From Cristatella mucedo (Eukaryota > Bryozoa > Phylactolaemata > Cristatellidae), in the NCBI GenBank assembly GCA_009760855.2, contig WPIO01000007.1, positions 1,739,001-1,803,000 on the forward strand: a stretch of DNA of 64,000 bases, read 5' to 3'. The translations under genes and the position numbers were made by a program. The notes under the pieces are model-generated. The model made no database searches. It had not been told where the DNA came from and saw only the letters and a program-made list of their open reading frames with translations. Shown piece after piece: positions 1 through 11,880 of the stretch (positions are counted from its first letter, which is position 1; every line of letters begins with the position of its first letter).

Positions 1-1512
1 TTGCTGTGGAGTTGGTACAATCCTGTCGTGCAAGGCCACTTTGAAATAGGACACCTAGCTTTTGTGCAGATGCAAGAAGAGATGTAAGATGATATATAAG
101 AAGAGATATAAGATGATATATAAGAAGAGATATACTGACAGAGCCGATTTTAAGCGATAAGCATTCCAATATTCAGATTACACGTGGTTTGTCCTATCTA
201 GTAATTCAATTTTGTCATCATTTACGTTAAGAAAGTTTGCTGCCATCCATGTACATATGTCAGCGATACATCTAACAAGGATGTATAGCAAAGAAAACGC
301 ATGGTCAAACCTCTAGGATTTTAAAAATAGCCTTGCAGTTATATTCAATGCCAGCTGCAGTGGCCAAGTAGTCTTTTGTCGGTAACCCATCCAAAAGGGA
401 ATTACAATAATCTAGCCTAGACAGGACTAGGAGCTAGTTAATTTATTGTGAGCCACGGTGGATGACAGTTCCGAATCTTGGATAGGGATTGGTCATGATG
501 TTTAGCTGTGGAAGCAGTCTTCCTAACAAAGCTTTTACAATTTAAGCAGCTGTTGACAACGTCACCTAAATACCGAGCAGATTTTGATGGTCGCACAACA
601 GCTTCACCTCTTGAAAGAGCTATACTTTCTAGGCCAGCCACACGCGTAGGGTGTCATATGAGCAGCAGTTCAGTTTTATCGTCATTTAGTCGAAGGAAAT
701 TTGCCTTGCATTCAGCTTATCAGTCGCAGCGGCAAATTTCGATGGTTTAAATAAAAAATGCTGCCGCAAATTGCCAGCATAAAAATGATATCTTATTCCG
801 CGGGCCTTAATCACGGTCTAGTGTTACTTTCTTAATTAGTGGCATGACTAGAGCCCTTTTGAAAATGGCAGGGACATATCCTGGGGCTAAGGGTATACTT
901 ATAATGTTAGTTATGCATGGCAGCAGCAGATCTGAGCGTCGCTGAAGTAAGACCATGGGTTTAGGGACCAGAGGGCTAGTAGTCTTTTTTGATTGGGAGA
1001 TGAATTTCCGAATGAGGTCACTCGTTGCCTCCTCGAATGCAGACATTCATGTGCTGCACGGAGTTGAAGGAGAGCTTTTTTGTTTGTCTCCTTTGGGTTG
1101 TCATTGAGGGAAACGAGTCCAGAAGAAATGATGAGACCAACTATCGAATCTTGTCTATCTTTCTGAAAAAGAAGCTAGAGAAGCGGTTAGTTAGATTGTT
1201 ACAAGAGCCACTAGTTAAGGAACTTACCTAGAGAGCGGTTAGAGAGATGATTGATCGTAGACATCAGCATTTTTTCGATTGTACATCTGTGATTCAATAA
1301 TTTTTTTTATAGAAGCAAAACTTCGCCTTAGTTAGGACTGATATGATCTACAGTAAGTAGTCTTTATATGCCTGTCGATGGGAAGTCAGCCCTAATATTG
1401 TATGCTTTTTCAAGCTTGCACTTAGTAAACCGAGCTTGTTTAATCAGCAGTAAACCACAGGCTGTCTGGGTGAGGGCGCACAGCGGGCCTAGTCAGAGGT
1501 ACAATGCCATAC
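1..1512 (-). mobile_element. Mosaic of decayed L2-like non-LTR retrotransposon fragments
   Basis: Minus-strand translation of 807-1046 (MSAFEEATSDL... TTSPL...) matches residues just before the RT core of the better-preserved copy at 31830-35100. Bases 1240-1512 continue into its more 5' part, and 125-260 match the segment after the RT core. The stretch around 480-750 resembles the same region in a more diverged relative. Many stops and frameshifts, so no product is expected. The order suggests one old copy with internal loss plus a second fragment. It lies upstream of the carbonic anhydrase A exons, probably in an intron of that gene. Confidence 0.7.
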
Positions 1513-2486
1513 CACTGCAATTTTCGCAATAAGCTTGGTGCTATGGATTTACCAACCAAATTTTGTGCAGCTTCGCTTGCCAGTTCTCCTGCCGAGGCCT
1601 AAAATGGCCTGAGCCATCTAACCTTTTTACCGATTCAAGCAGCGATACAGTTGCCATTTCCACAAAATGCGTAGAAAAACTGTGGTTTGACTCCAAATTA
1701 TAGAAACATGTAATATCAATAACCAAGTTTCAGCCTTTTGTGCTTGAGATTTCTCATGCTATGGCCTCATGTCGCCCGGCCCAAATGGCAGACCGAAACA
1801 TTGGAACTGCAATAAAGCTGCCATTTCCACAAAATGCTTCGCACAATTGCGCCTTTTACCTTATGCTCAAAAAACCCATGTGTGGTATGTAGGTTCACTC
1901 CTCCAGCCATTAGTTGCATATTAAAGCTTCTGCTTCCTATGCATCCAAGCATTACTCTCAGAAGACTGCTAATTTTTCCGTGGCTTATAAAGTATACCGT
2001 ACGGTACGTATTTTCGCTTCAGAAATCGAAATATATGTTTACCTTCGGGTAGTGATATTCTCTCTGAAGCTTCTCAGCTGCAGAACACGGTCGCTTGAAC
2101 TATTTGGAGGACCTTTGGCATCAAATTAACCTAAATTTGGTGCCATAATGTTTTACAAGTTAATATTTATTTAGTTAATATTGGTTAAGCACTGTTGACT
2201 GAAACTCATAATAGTAGTAAGCGATTCCCCGACCGAGTCCTAAATTATGGCAAAGTAAGCAGCTGCCTTAGCTTTCAGGCTCAAAGCTTTACATTGGGCT
2301 TGAAAGTGGTGCTTTGTACACTATGGATTTTTTATTTGCCTGTATCCTCTCTGTGGTACCCTTCTTGTTCACGTACGCCTAAAACCGGTCGCTGGCCAAA
2401 CCCTACTGGTTGCACACAGAGGCACCATATTCTAGAACAATTTCAAAAAGGATAGAGCGACGTAATCCAAATGACTCTCGACTGAA
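1513..2486. other. Unassigned A/T-rich stretch with a short diverged duplication
   Basis: No gene recognised. A 19-base string, TGCCATTTCCACAAAATGC, occurs at 1652-1670 and again at 1819-1837 with weaker similarity around it. This suggests an old tandem duplication of about 167 bp. The remaining short open frames look random. Confidence 0.4.
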
Positions 2487-3478
2487 ATAAAACTAATACT
2501 AATAATTACACTGCACTTGATAAAGCGCCCTCAGGGAATTTAATCTCTTTCTAGGCGCTTTAAATTTTCTGCAAAGGGAAAAGCGATTGCATGGTGGGTA
2601 ATATCATGCTTGATAAACAACATGAATAACATGGTTAAGGATGACATGCATAGGGTCAGCATGCAAGTGTGGTTAGTGACAGCATGCGCAGTGTCAGCAC
2701 GCATTAGCACATGAAGGACGAATCACAGGAACCCACTAAATGCTGTCCTAAATAGATGTTTTAAAGTTATTATTAAATTTGGTCAAGTCAAGGGATGTCG
2801 TGACGCAATTCGGGAGTGAGTTTCAGGCTTTGAGAGCATACGAACTAAATGCACGGTTTAAAAATAATTTGAGGTCTGTAGGAGGCGTTGGTAAACTGTT
2901 GGATTACGAAAAGCAGGTGGCACGCTACTTAGCCAGGTGGGGCATAGATCTGATAGGTAGGCTGGAGCCAAAGAATAAATGGACCTAAAAGTGAGTGACA
3001 AAACCTTGAAGTCGTTGCTTGACTGGTAGCCAGTGCAGGTCGGCGAGAAGTGGTGTGATGTGGCAACTGCGACGCTCACGACAGACAAGCCTAGCTGCCG
3101 AGTTTTGCACCGGCTGTAATCACCTGATTGCACATGCCGGTAGGCCAGTAAGCAGTGAGTTACATAGGTCAAGACGGGATGTACATATGCATTGACCAAC
3201 TTAGACGTGCTATCCTTATATAAGCTAGCCGAAGTTTTAGAAATGTTATGCAAGTAGGCAGACTTGATTGTGATTGATGTGGTCGTCTAACGAGAGGTTA
3301 CTTTGAAACATGACACCTATATATGTTGAGCTGATTCAACAGAAGATATGCTGGCTGTGATAATTGCGAGCTGCAGCCTTTCCAATTTCCGAAGCACACT
3401 GGGTTTGCCCATAACTAATAAGTTAGTTTTATCATCGTTTAGTTTCAGAAAAGTGGCCTCCATCCATGTGCGGTGACA
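2487..3478 (-). mobile_element. 5'-truncated L2-like retrotransposon copy
   Basis: It starts on the plus strand with an A/T-rich tail followed by the conserved 3' end (TTGATAAAGCGCCCTCAGGG), and runs to sequence matching the post-RT region of the 31830-35100 copy. Minus-strand reading of about 2858-3253 contains recognisable pieces of the RT C-terminal domain, such as NISKTSASLYKDSTSKLVNA and FKVLSLTFRSIYS. Several frameshifts and stops make it non-functional. It lies about 560 bp upstream of carbonic anhydrase A exon 7. Confidence 0.85.
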
Positions 3479-4040
3479 AGAAATTTATCAAAATTCTACA
3501 GCTATTAATGAGGCATCAGTCTGGAACTGTGAATGTTTTGCTAGGCTCAGAGATTCAAAGTTGAACGATCAAGATGCGGAAGGCATTGCCCACACCATAG
3601 AACTTTATTTCATGCACCTACTTCAGAGCTTTACAATCTTGAGCTGTGCAGATGTTTCAAAAAGTTCCACACGGATGAAGTCAGCACACGAGTCTTGTAC
3701 TTATCTATTGGCTTCTATTCAAGCTATCAGCTGTGGTCATTAAGTGAGCTAGAGTTGGGTGTCACTTATGCCACCAATATTCGACGTCTTATACCGGATT
3801 AAGTCGATCGCAAAGTCGAAGATTGTTTGGACTTCGGTTCTCATGCATTCAAGCGTATCTGTCTCTGCCTTGTGGTCCCGAGAAAAGCCAAGTACGCGTC
3901 ACTTTGACGTTAAACACTGCAACTAAGCTTTGAGCCTTTAGTGCGAGATGATTTATCGTGATTATGCTTGTATGCTCACCATCTAACGCCAAGAGCTGAG
4001 TTAATTTTACAGTCCTTTGTGCTAATGTTTCTTTATTTAG

Positions 4041-4210
4041 GTAACTCGACCATGATCTCATTGCCAATGAAAGACTTGGCCAATGCCTTCCAATCGATTC
4101 TCAGCAACTCGCTCTTCTATCGCTACCTTGGTAGCTTGACGACACCAACCTGCGACCAGAAGGTCATATGGACTGTCTTCAAGGACACGCTTGGCGTGAT
4201 GGAAAGCCAG
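4041..4210 (+). CDS. Alpha-carbonic anhydrase gene A, penultimate coding exon (partial gene)
   Basis: Alpha-carbonic anhydrases are zinc enzymes that interconvert CO2 and bicarbonate. This exon encodes the family signature YLGSLTTPTC followed by V.WTVF. The Thr pair includes the Thr199-equivalent gate-keeper, and the Cys is the second half of the family's conserved extracellular disulfide. The exon is bounded by acceptor ctttatttAG and donor GTcagt. It is 170 bp, enters in phase 1 and leaves in phase 0, exactly like exon 7 of gene B at 57627-57796. The frame is clean. The exons coding for the signal peptide and zinc histidines are not in this window. No convincing counterpart of gene B exon 6 was found between 1 and 4040, so that exon lies further left, is decayed, or the gene is damaged. 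Confidence 0.88.
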
Positions 4211-4575
4211 GTCAGTTTTCGTGAGTTCGAAGGATGGGTAGATTCACTCAAGAGCTAGTGGATTCGGATTTATTGGTTTGCTTGTATAACATTCACGAGG
4301 TCAGAGTGCAAGATCACATCACGACTAACTTACTGGGGCGCAGGCCGGAGGTTCGAGGGGGCCAAAGCTGCACCTTCGTGGGTATTTCTGAAGCGCCAAG
4401 GCAGGATTGCCTCAATTAAAACTGCAAACGTTAAATAATCGCTTTAGGTTCCGAAGGTGAGACAATCATTTATATGCTAGCGCCCCAAATAACCACTTGT
4501 TTACGGAAAGCATTCCACAACCAAGAAAAATATCGTCACTAATAAAAATGAAAAGTACAAAGTACAAATAAAGTA

Positions 4576-4828
<253 letters not shown>

Positions 4829-4849
4829 TGTTATAGCACTAAGTTTTAG

Positions 4850-5490
4850 TCTGGATACTTAACGAAGGCCTTAACGGAATAGGGCAAGTTATTAGCGATA
4901 ATACGCAAACTTTCTGAGTGCATAATCGTATAAAATGACAATTCACCAAGAAAAAGTACATGTTGTGAGGAACTGCTAGAAATTCAGGCTTAATTTAAAT
5001 GCCATTATTTCTCGTGATTTCGTGGCGTCAGTCCGCAAAAACTCACCCTTTAGGTGCAAATAAGTTGAATGTAAGATGTCTTCAAATGATTTGTGGAAGA
5101 TTGGAGGCGAAACTAAACTAGACCGGTCGGAGAAGCAGAAGTAGTGGTCCTTTGTTATTTTTTTGTATAGAAAGTTTACTAGCATGCTATTCTAAAACGT
5201 TGACAGCTAACCAAATTAAGAAGGAATAAAGTCAACGTGAAAAAAATTGAAAGCAAGCTAAGACTTTTAAAATGTTGAGACAGAGCAAAGCCTAGTAAAC
5301 TGAGTTCTCTAAGGCATCGAAATTAAAAAAGCTTAGACTGTGCTTAGCAGTTACAGTGGTAAGGCTTATAGCTTATAGTAAGATTTTGAACATGATTCAG
5401 CGAATAATTTCATTGCAGAATCGCATATTTCAAAGCGCTAATTAAGAAACAAAAACTAGACCAAGGGAACTTTCGTCTAGTCTCAATACT
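4850..5490. other. Unassigned intronic sequence
   Basis: Low-complexity A/T-rich sequence in the last intron of carbonic anhydrase A. No coding or repeat signature recognised. Confidence 0.4.
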
Positions 5491-5494
5491 ATCA

Positions 5495-6095
5495 CAGCTA
5501 CTCCAAACCACGCTAGGCATAGCCCAATCTGCTTTTCTGAATCAAATCGATTAGCTATACCTCGTACGAAACCTAAATCCTGCGGAGACAGTGCGTTTAG
5601 TTCATCTGCAGCTAAAGCCTGGTACTCACTTCCGACTGACGTCCAGAAACCCCCCTGATTTGATCACATTATAGCAGAAGCTTAAAACGCACCTGTTTAT
5701 CACAGCATTTAGTGGGTCCACGTGGTTCGTTCTTTGTGTGCTTATTCTTGCTGATATTGTGCATGCTGCCATTAACTATATTGGCATTTTGACACTGCAT
5801 GTTCTCTCTAACCGTGTTATGCTTGTTGCCATTGTGCATATATCCCTAAACAAGCACTTGCTCATGTTTCTTGTACAGCAAATGTCAAGTGCATAGGAAG
5901 AGATTAATTTTCCGTGGTTGCTGTACCAATTTATGCTTTAAATAATAACTAGTTTATTATATTGGCTTACTGTTTGACCGGTAGACATTGACGTCTAGGC
6001 ACTGAAACCTAGGTAGTGCAATGTCAGAAAATGTAAAGCGCCTAGAAGGAGATTGAGTTCTCTGAGGGCGCTCTATCAAGTACATTGCTATTATC
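5495..6095 (+). mobile_element. L2-like 3' fragment, old copy
   Basis: Plus-strand sequence matching the end of the L2 ORF (an ACCTAAATCCTGCGGAGAC-type stretch, then a GCCTGGTACTCACTTCC-type stretch) and the 3' UTR. It ends with the conserved tail around 6025-6090 (AATGTAAAGCGCCTAGAAGG ... GGGCGCTCTATCAAGTACAT). The segment between UTR and tail is diverged. Non-functional. Confidence 0.75.
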
Positions 6096-6722
6096 CCAAT
6101 GGTTAGTGCTTCCTGCTGAACATTCTCATGATAGTGTGATAGCCCCTTCAATGTCACACACCGGCAGGTAAACCCCCATCCCCTGAATAGTGCTTGACAG
6201 TGCTCGACTGACCAATGGGAAGTGCATCTTAGACATGCAATCTCCAAAGGTTTCTTTCATTGAAGAAATTCAGATTACGTGCATGTCTTTTTTGAGACTA
6301 CTAGTGGGCTAATATGACTGTTGGAGGTGCTTTCTTTAGTTTTTTTGACTTATTTTCCTGAGTGGGCGATAAATTTAATCAAAGGGGATGACACCGTTCA
6401 CAGAGCGGTTGAAGAGGCAATTCGATGATTTTTACTTCCCCATTTCAATGATGTTTGAGAAATGGCTCGCGTTTTACTCGTAGCTTCAGGCTTCCATATG
6501 AGCACAAATTCGTCATTCAAGAAGTTCCCTGGAAGTGGTTTTTAGGTGCACTCATGTGGCATGGATCTTCAGGCTTTCTTAAAGTAGATAGTAATTTTAT
6601 TGAGATCTCCTAAAGAACATTTCTGAGTAGATTTTGATTTTAAAGCTTTCAATTTGTACCTAAAACTTCTGGGCCATGGTTTCGACACAAGCCTAAATTT
6701 TAGTCAGCTCTTGCTTGCCATC

Positions 6723-6992
6723 TATCGGCATCGTACGTTCTTTCGGCATCGTACGTTCTATTGGCATCGTACGTTCTATTGGCATCGTACGTTCTATTGG
6801 CATCGTACGTTCTATTGGCATCGTACGTTCTATCGGCATCGTACGTTCTATCGGCATCGTACGTTCTATCGGCATCGTACGTTCTATTGGCATCGTACGT
6901 TCTATTGGCATCGTACGTTCTATTGGCATCGTACGTTCTATTGGCATCGTACGTTCTATCGGCATCGTACGTTCTATCGGCATCGTACGTTC
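6723..6992. repeat. 18-bp minisatellite, 15 units, with 7-unit higher-order periodicity
   Basis: Fifteen head-to-tail copies of TAT(C/T)GGCATCGTACGTTC, almost identical. Only the fourth base (C or T) and one second-position base vary. Units run C,C,T,T,T,T,C / C,C,T,T,T,T,C / C, so the array is about two copies of a 126-bp block. Since 18 is divisible by three, the array is open in several frames on both strands. Each unit contains the palindrome CGTACG. It lies in the last intron of carbonic anhydrase A; the open frames are not evidence of a gene. Confidence 0.97.
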
Positions 6993-6999
6993 GTCATTT

Positions 7000-7890
7000 T
7001 CATCATGAATATGCAATACAGTTCACCAGCAAGATCATCAGTGTGAGTGAGAGGCAGTTATACAATTTCTCTAGCTTTTCTGTCAAAACTAGAGGAAACT
7101 AACAGATATTAGGCGTTGTTAATCTTGTCCATGTTCCGCCAAGAGAGACGTGATATGGCTTAGAGTATGATTTGTAAAACAACTAGTCGGTAAGATCTCA
7201 CTGACATCACCTACTCCGGCTGAATGAAAATTAAAATTATTCTAGCTAGCCCAGTTGACGAGGACTCTTCAGGGATATTAGATTATTTGGGCTTTATAAT
7301 CAATCACGGTGGCCAGATTTTTCGTAAACATTCATCCAGAGTCATATTAACATATCGTATTCTGACCACTATAAAACATTTCAGTTGGGGAGACTAGTTG
7401 TCGCGATTTCCTTGCATATTGGCTCATGCTAAAACTTCAGTAAGCGCAATCTCAAGAAATGAATATACTTCTATTTGGCCAACTTTCCACAAATTGCAGC
7501 TGAACACACTGACACACTGAAAAATGCTTTCCTTCGAAAGAAGCAAAAATGTACTCGAAAAACTGTTTTGTTGAATGCCGAAGTTTTTATGATTGCAGCT
7601 TCCTTTATTTTGGCTAGGCTACGGGTGATATTAGATATCATGAGTAATAAAGTTCATTAATAATTCAATATTATTATTCAATTATTCAATTAATACTCAA
7701 TATTATTCAAAATTAAATATTCAAAAATCAGTAGTAATAAAAAGCGATTAGAATAATCCAAATAATATTTTCTGTTTAATTAATCCTTTTCCAATAGGAG
7801 TCACACGATTCAAGTACCTATCGACAGGTTTATCCAGCTATTGTAAATATATCTCGTACTTAGTGGCGTAGTTATTTTGGACTAACATTG
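7000..7890. other. Unassigned intronic sequence
   Basis: No gene recognised. A/T-rich, with a simple ATT/AAT-rich patch near 7660-7750. Confidence 0.4.
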
Positions 7891-7892
7891 CC

Positions 7893-7894
<2 letters not shown>

Positions 7895-7987
<93 letters not shown>
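7895..7987. repeat. (GA)n microsatellite
   Basis: About 90 bp of GA dinucleotide with single interruptions (GTGAG, GGGAG). Confidence 0.98.
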
Positions 7988-8335
7988 GCTCAACGGTTTG
8001 TTTCTTAAGCGTCTTGCTTAGGTAGGACTGCTTAGCCATTGAGCTAATTTTAATAGCACACTATTGTGTTATTTGCCTGCAGGGGAAATCAAGCAAGGCT
8101 ATACTTCTAAAAAAAAAAGAACCTACTAAGCATAATGTGCGATGTATCTTTTCATCAATATTAACCATTGAGTCTTTTTTGGCTGTTTAGTAAAAAGCTC
8201 CCCGTATCCCGCGTGTGTCCTATCAACCTTTTTATCCTCAAATCTATGAACATTATGTGAAATACGTAGTTTAATGGTCGTTCTGGTAGTGGCTTGTCCA
8301 CCAAGTCTTTGAAATAAATATCGTTTGATCACTAT

Positions 8336-9840
8336 TTAAAAACCCGGATTGGACTCGGATATCATCTCAAATTACCAACCAATCTCTGTTGTTATTTAGT
8401 GTAGGATTCTCGGTAAGGTTACCACTGTAGTTTGGTTGCCGTCGCGAACAGGACGCCAGCTGACGAGCAACACCAGCAGCTTTTCGACTTCGCCCGGAGC
8501 CGGGGAAGCACAACTGCCTTCCCGCAGAAGTTAATGCTAATCAGCGTTTCTCTGAAATGATATCGTGCCCGCCCAAATCCTGCTCAACACACCAGCTGCG
8601 TGAAACACTATTGATCATGATATCAGACACGAACCGTTGAGAATAATGATCAGTCTGATGGATGAAGCTCTGACGTGGCTTGAATGTACTCGTGAGACAG
8701 TGATTTGCCCGTTTCGTTTGGTAGTCGTCATCCTACCGACCAGTTACCCGTGGAATCCCGCAATGGTTTTTTTTTATTCAACGCTTTTCTCAATTTATAC
8801 GGAGCCTCTCAAAAATTGATTCAAGCCTATCTGATCGGCTATCATTTATAGGCAGACGATATACTTTTGAGTTAAAATAACAGAGTAAGACATAATAAGT
8901 AATTAGTGCTCGCTTGCCTTGCAGACAGTCGATCCTGGATGTTACCGGCTTTCATAACCTATACGATGATACAACCAGACTTCTTATGGTAAATCTTAAG
9001 CGTGAGTTTGGACTAGGCGAGTTTCTTTTCTTATTGGTGATGCTGTGGTGAGAATGTCACCACGAGCTCGAAATTAGGTGTCCTCTTTGATAACGACGTA
9101 TTACTTGAAAGTTTCATTTAGAAGAGCGATTCTACAGCTAGCCATTACGCTTGAGCCCAGTATTAGATTCGGGAATAGCTACTGTGCTATCCATGAATCT
9201 TATTAGCTTATTAATTAAGTCTATGCAGAACTACCGTAATTCAGTTTAGGCGAAACTATCTAAGAAGCCGTAAAACCTTGGTAACTGATGATGAATATGG
9301 CTGCAAGGCGATATATAAATCCAATATCTTCAGCAATTTGTCTTCCCTATGAAGCTTAGATAAGGCCCCATTGATTTGACATATAGAAATTGAAATTCTT
9401 ACTTTGATCCATATTGAACTCCGCATTGCTAGGTTCTTTTACAACGGGCCGAACTGCTGCTCTAGTTTCAGCCTCTTCGCATCCTCAGGTCATCCATGGA
9501 AATAAATTTACTGTTCTGTTACTACACTTAAAGGTAGCAGCTTTTGCTCTGCAGTGTGGGACCTGCAGAGCAAGGTTCCACAATTCTTAAGTAACGACAT
9601 CTACTATTCTGCTGCCAGCCGTAGCACACCCTTTCCAGCCGTCCTAAGCCAATACTGCCATGCTAATCACTTTCTCAACTGCCGTCCTGACTCTGCTGTG
9701 CTTTTTGATACCTCTTTATTGCGTGAGATGGGGCCTGTTTGCTACCCTGTGCAAACAGGAAGCCCATCGGGGTGTGAACTGGTCAGAATAAATTCTTCTG
9801 CGTAACACTGGCTTTGGCTCAATGAGTTATTGTGGTGTTA
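8336..9840 (+). mobile_element. CR1-like non-LTR retrotransposon pol relic
   Basis: Frame-shifting plus-strand translation gives an ordered series of RT landmarks. These are KKPGLDSD..SNYQPIS (8340-8390), SIYTEPLKN followed by a decayed F/YADD-type segment (8790-8870), and LGVLFDNDVLLES (about 9070-9115). A C-terminal stretch at 9420-9830 is close to the 3' fragment at 58930-59476. Many stops and shifts, so no protein is expected. The 3' end belongs to a second non-LTR family, distinct from the L2-like copies. Other 3' pieces of it lie at 41615-42125, 42718-42838, 52962-53115 and 58930-59476. Confidence 0.7.
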
Positions 9841-11090
9841 CGGTCGAAAAAACCATTGTATGACATTAGTTGACTGTTTTTTCTACTGGAAGGAGGCATC
9901 TGTGAGAGTTAAGAGCGGGGAGGAGGCTTTGATTATTCTACTGAGAGGAATTCAGAAAAAGCCTTACATTATTGACGGCCACAAATTTTGTGTACATAAT
10001 TACCGAAACATTGTACTTAATATCACAACACTCTACACTGAACCTAGAGGAATGAGTAGTATGTGGAGCATGTTGTGTCCCAAACTTTAAAAGTATAAGC
10101 CACATTCTTTCGGTATAAGCTATGATTTATTTCCGATGAACCATCCAAAACCTGGTGAGAAAGTGCTCAAGGCGTTCGTGCTTTAGGCCATGCTGCTTGC
10201 TACCCGTTGTCAAAGCAGTCAAGAGTCAAACACGATTATTTCAGTGCCTCACGCAGACTTGGGAAGCAAAGAAACTTGCAAACTTTGGCAACTGTGATGA
10301 AAATTACTTAAAGCTCATTTAGGACTAAATGACAAAAACTAAAGCCAAAATGAGGATACATGCAAAAAACCTACTTCTATGTAAATTACTACCTATGTAC
10401 ATATGATTTTTGGCGCGAAAGAGTTTTAACATGCAGTCAATGTGTTAAATATAAAACAACTTAAAAAATTTCTCTTCGATCTGCACTCGTCCCCCTCGAG
10501 CGGCGTATTGATTTCAAGTTCCTGTAACTCACCTGTAGGTTTCTCCGTTCTCTTGCTCCGGTTTACATGTCTGAAGTACTTACTCTCAAAGGCTTCAAAT
10601 ATGAATAGCCTGTTCTCTGAGCCAGGTTGTCTCCAGCTGACCTCAAATCCTTATGGAACTGTGTTTTTAATTCAGCATCACCTAAAGTCTCGAGCTTTCT
10701 GCTGGCAAAAATAACAATTAAAGTTAGGAGGAATCTGCTGCCTCATTTATATAGCTTTCTATGACTGTCTAAAGATAAAGCAAAGCTAAATTCCATCGTT
10801 TCCTGATTAAAAGTGCTACAAATTTTGCTTATCTGCTTATAGATGCAGCCATCTCAACGATTCTCTCAATATACATCCAGCATGACGTCTTTTTTGTCTA
10901 TGTAAGGTTTCCCAAAAGTGATTTGATATTCTCTAATATTATTCTTAAATGCCCTAGAAATATTTAAAAACGAAGAAAAATTGGCCCAAAACGCATGGAT
11001 GCCGAAGACTGGTAAACTTTGCAAATTATTTTACGATATGGCAGCAAAGAAATGCCAGTCACCTTGTTTTATTGGATTTACTATTTCCTA
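9841..11090. other. Unassigned intronic sequence upstream of carbonic anhydrase A exon 8
   Basis: No domain recognised in any frame. Open frames at 9830-10090 and 10442-10714 show no family resemblance I can identify. Confidence 0.4.
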
Positions 11091-11096
11091 TTACAG

Positions 11097-11315
11097 CTCA
11101 CAGCTTTCCGGAAGCTCACCTCCTCCAATGGACAGCCATTAGTCGACAATTACAGACCGATTCAAAATATCAACCGAAGAACTGTGTATTGCAGTATCCA
11201 GTCATCCACAGCAACTCTCAGATCTGGCGGCCGTGGTCCTAGCCTGGTTCAACTTGCTCTAACGGCAGTGGCCTTCCTACAGATGCCACTCAGCAGTCTG
11301 GTGGCGTTTGACTAG
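11097..11315 (+). CDS. Alpha-carbonic anhydrase gene A, terminal coding exon
   Basis: The exon opens after the acceptor ctattacAG in phase 0 and encodes the conserved C-terminal strand of the alpha-carbonic anhydrase fold. FRKLTSSNG..LVDNYRP.Q..NRRTVYC is the canonical FR.L....G....NYRP.Q.LN.R.V pattern. It is followed by a Ser/Gly-rich linker and a hydrophobic tail (LVQLALTAVAFLQM...SLVAF) ending at TAG. Such a tail after a small-residue patch is what a GPI-attachment signal looks like, so the product is probably anchored to the outer cell surface (inference). The exon is 219 bp against 213 bp in gene B. The catalytic core is closely conserved between the two while the tails differ. The preceding coding exon is 6.9 kb upstream. 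Confidence 0.88.
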   Translation, partial: LTAFRKLTSSNGQPLVDNYRPIQNINRRTVYCSIQSSTATLRSGGRGPSLVQLALTAVAFLQMPLSSLVAFD

Positions 11316-11438
11316 CCTCCACAGCACATCCTGCTTTAGTTCCACCGTCTCTTCTAGCTTAGCCATCCGGTCTCTGGGTCTACGGTATATTATGTAAGTG
11401 CACTGTGGGAAGTATTTCTATATTACATCCTTAAAAAA

Positions 11439-11456
11439 AATAAACTCTTGAATAAA
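11439..11456 (+). promoter_or_regulatory. Candidate polyadenylation signals of carbonic anhydrase A
   Basis: Two AATAAA hexamers (11439-11444 and 11451-11456) lie about 125-140 bp after the stop codon of gene A, a plausible 3' UTR length. Confidence 0.6.
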
Positions 11457-11699
11457 CAATGAAGCACAGTAGGACATTCGTACGCTTGCACAGCTTGTTA
11501 TTGCCTGATCTGACTGAGAGTATGTGTATGCACTATGCTATGTGTCTTAAAAATAGAGAAATAACTAAGAAAAAGTAGTTTCATTTCTTAATACTTATAG
11601 TTTTTCCTAAGTATAGGTTGAAAGAGTCGTGTGGATAATTCCTTTTCATGTTTGCTTATAAAAACAGGTTCATGAGTTAAACCGTTGACATTCAGTAAT

Positions 11700-11880
11700 G
11701 AATTCACCGGCACGGTGGGATCAGGATGATGTCTGAATAACCATCAGCTGCTAAAGGCTGGAGTTGGGATCGGGTTCGAATCCGGTATTGAAGGTTAAGA
11801 ATTTTGGAGCCTACAGCTGAAGAATCTCAGGTACTTATGTTGCAGCTCACTTTACGATAAACTTCTTTGGGAGTTCTCAG
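11700..11880 (+). mobile_element. tRNA-derived SINE-like fragment
   Basis: A sharp pol III B box (GGGTTCGAATCC, 11772-11783) lies about 50 bp after a weak A-box-like TGGGATCAGGATG. The leader does not fold into a proper tRNA, so a decayed SINE head is more likely than a tRNA gene. It is not obviously the same family as the SINE at 22822-23008. Confidence 0.45.

Noticed and set aside
3540-3640. Candidate exon 6 of carbonic anhydrase A (NDQDAEGIAHTIELYF)
   Set aside because: Vague resemblance to gene B exon 6, but the acceptor gives the wrong frame and no phase-1 donor follows.
6723-6992. Possible CRISPR array
   Set aside because: Units are contiguous 18-mers without spacers, in an animal intron.
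6654-7102. Open frames encoding MPIERT- or HRTFYR-type repeats
   Set aside because: They follow the 18-bp minisatellite, whose unit is a multiple of three; no codon bias or flanking domain supports a protein.
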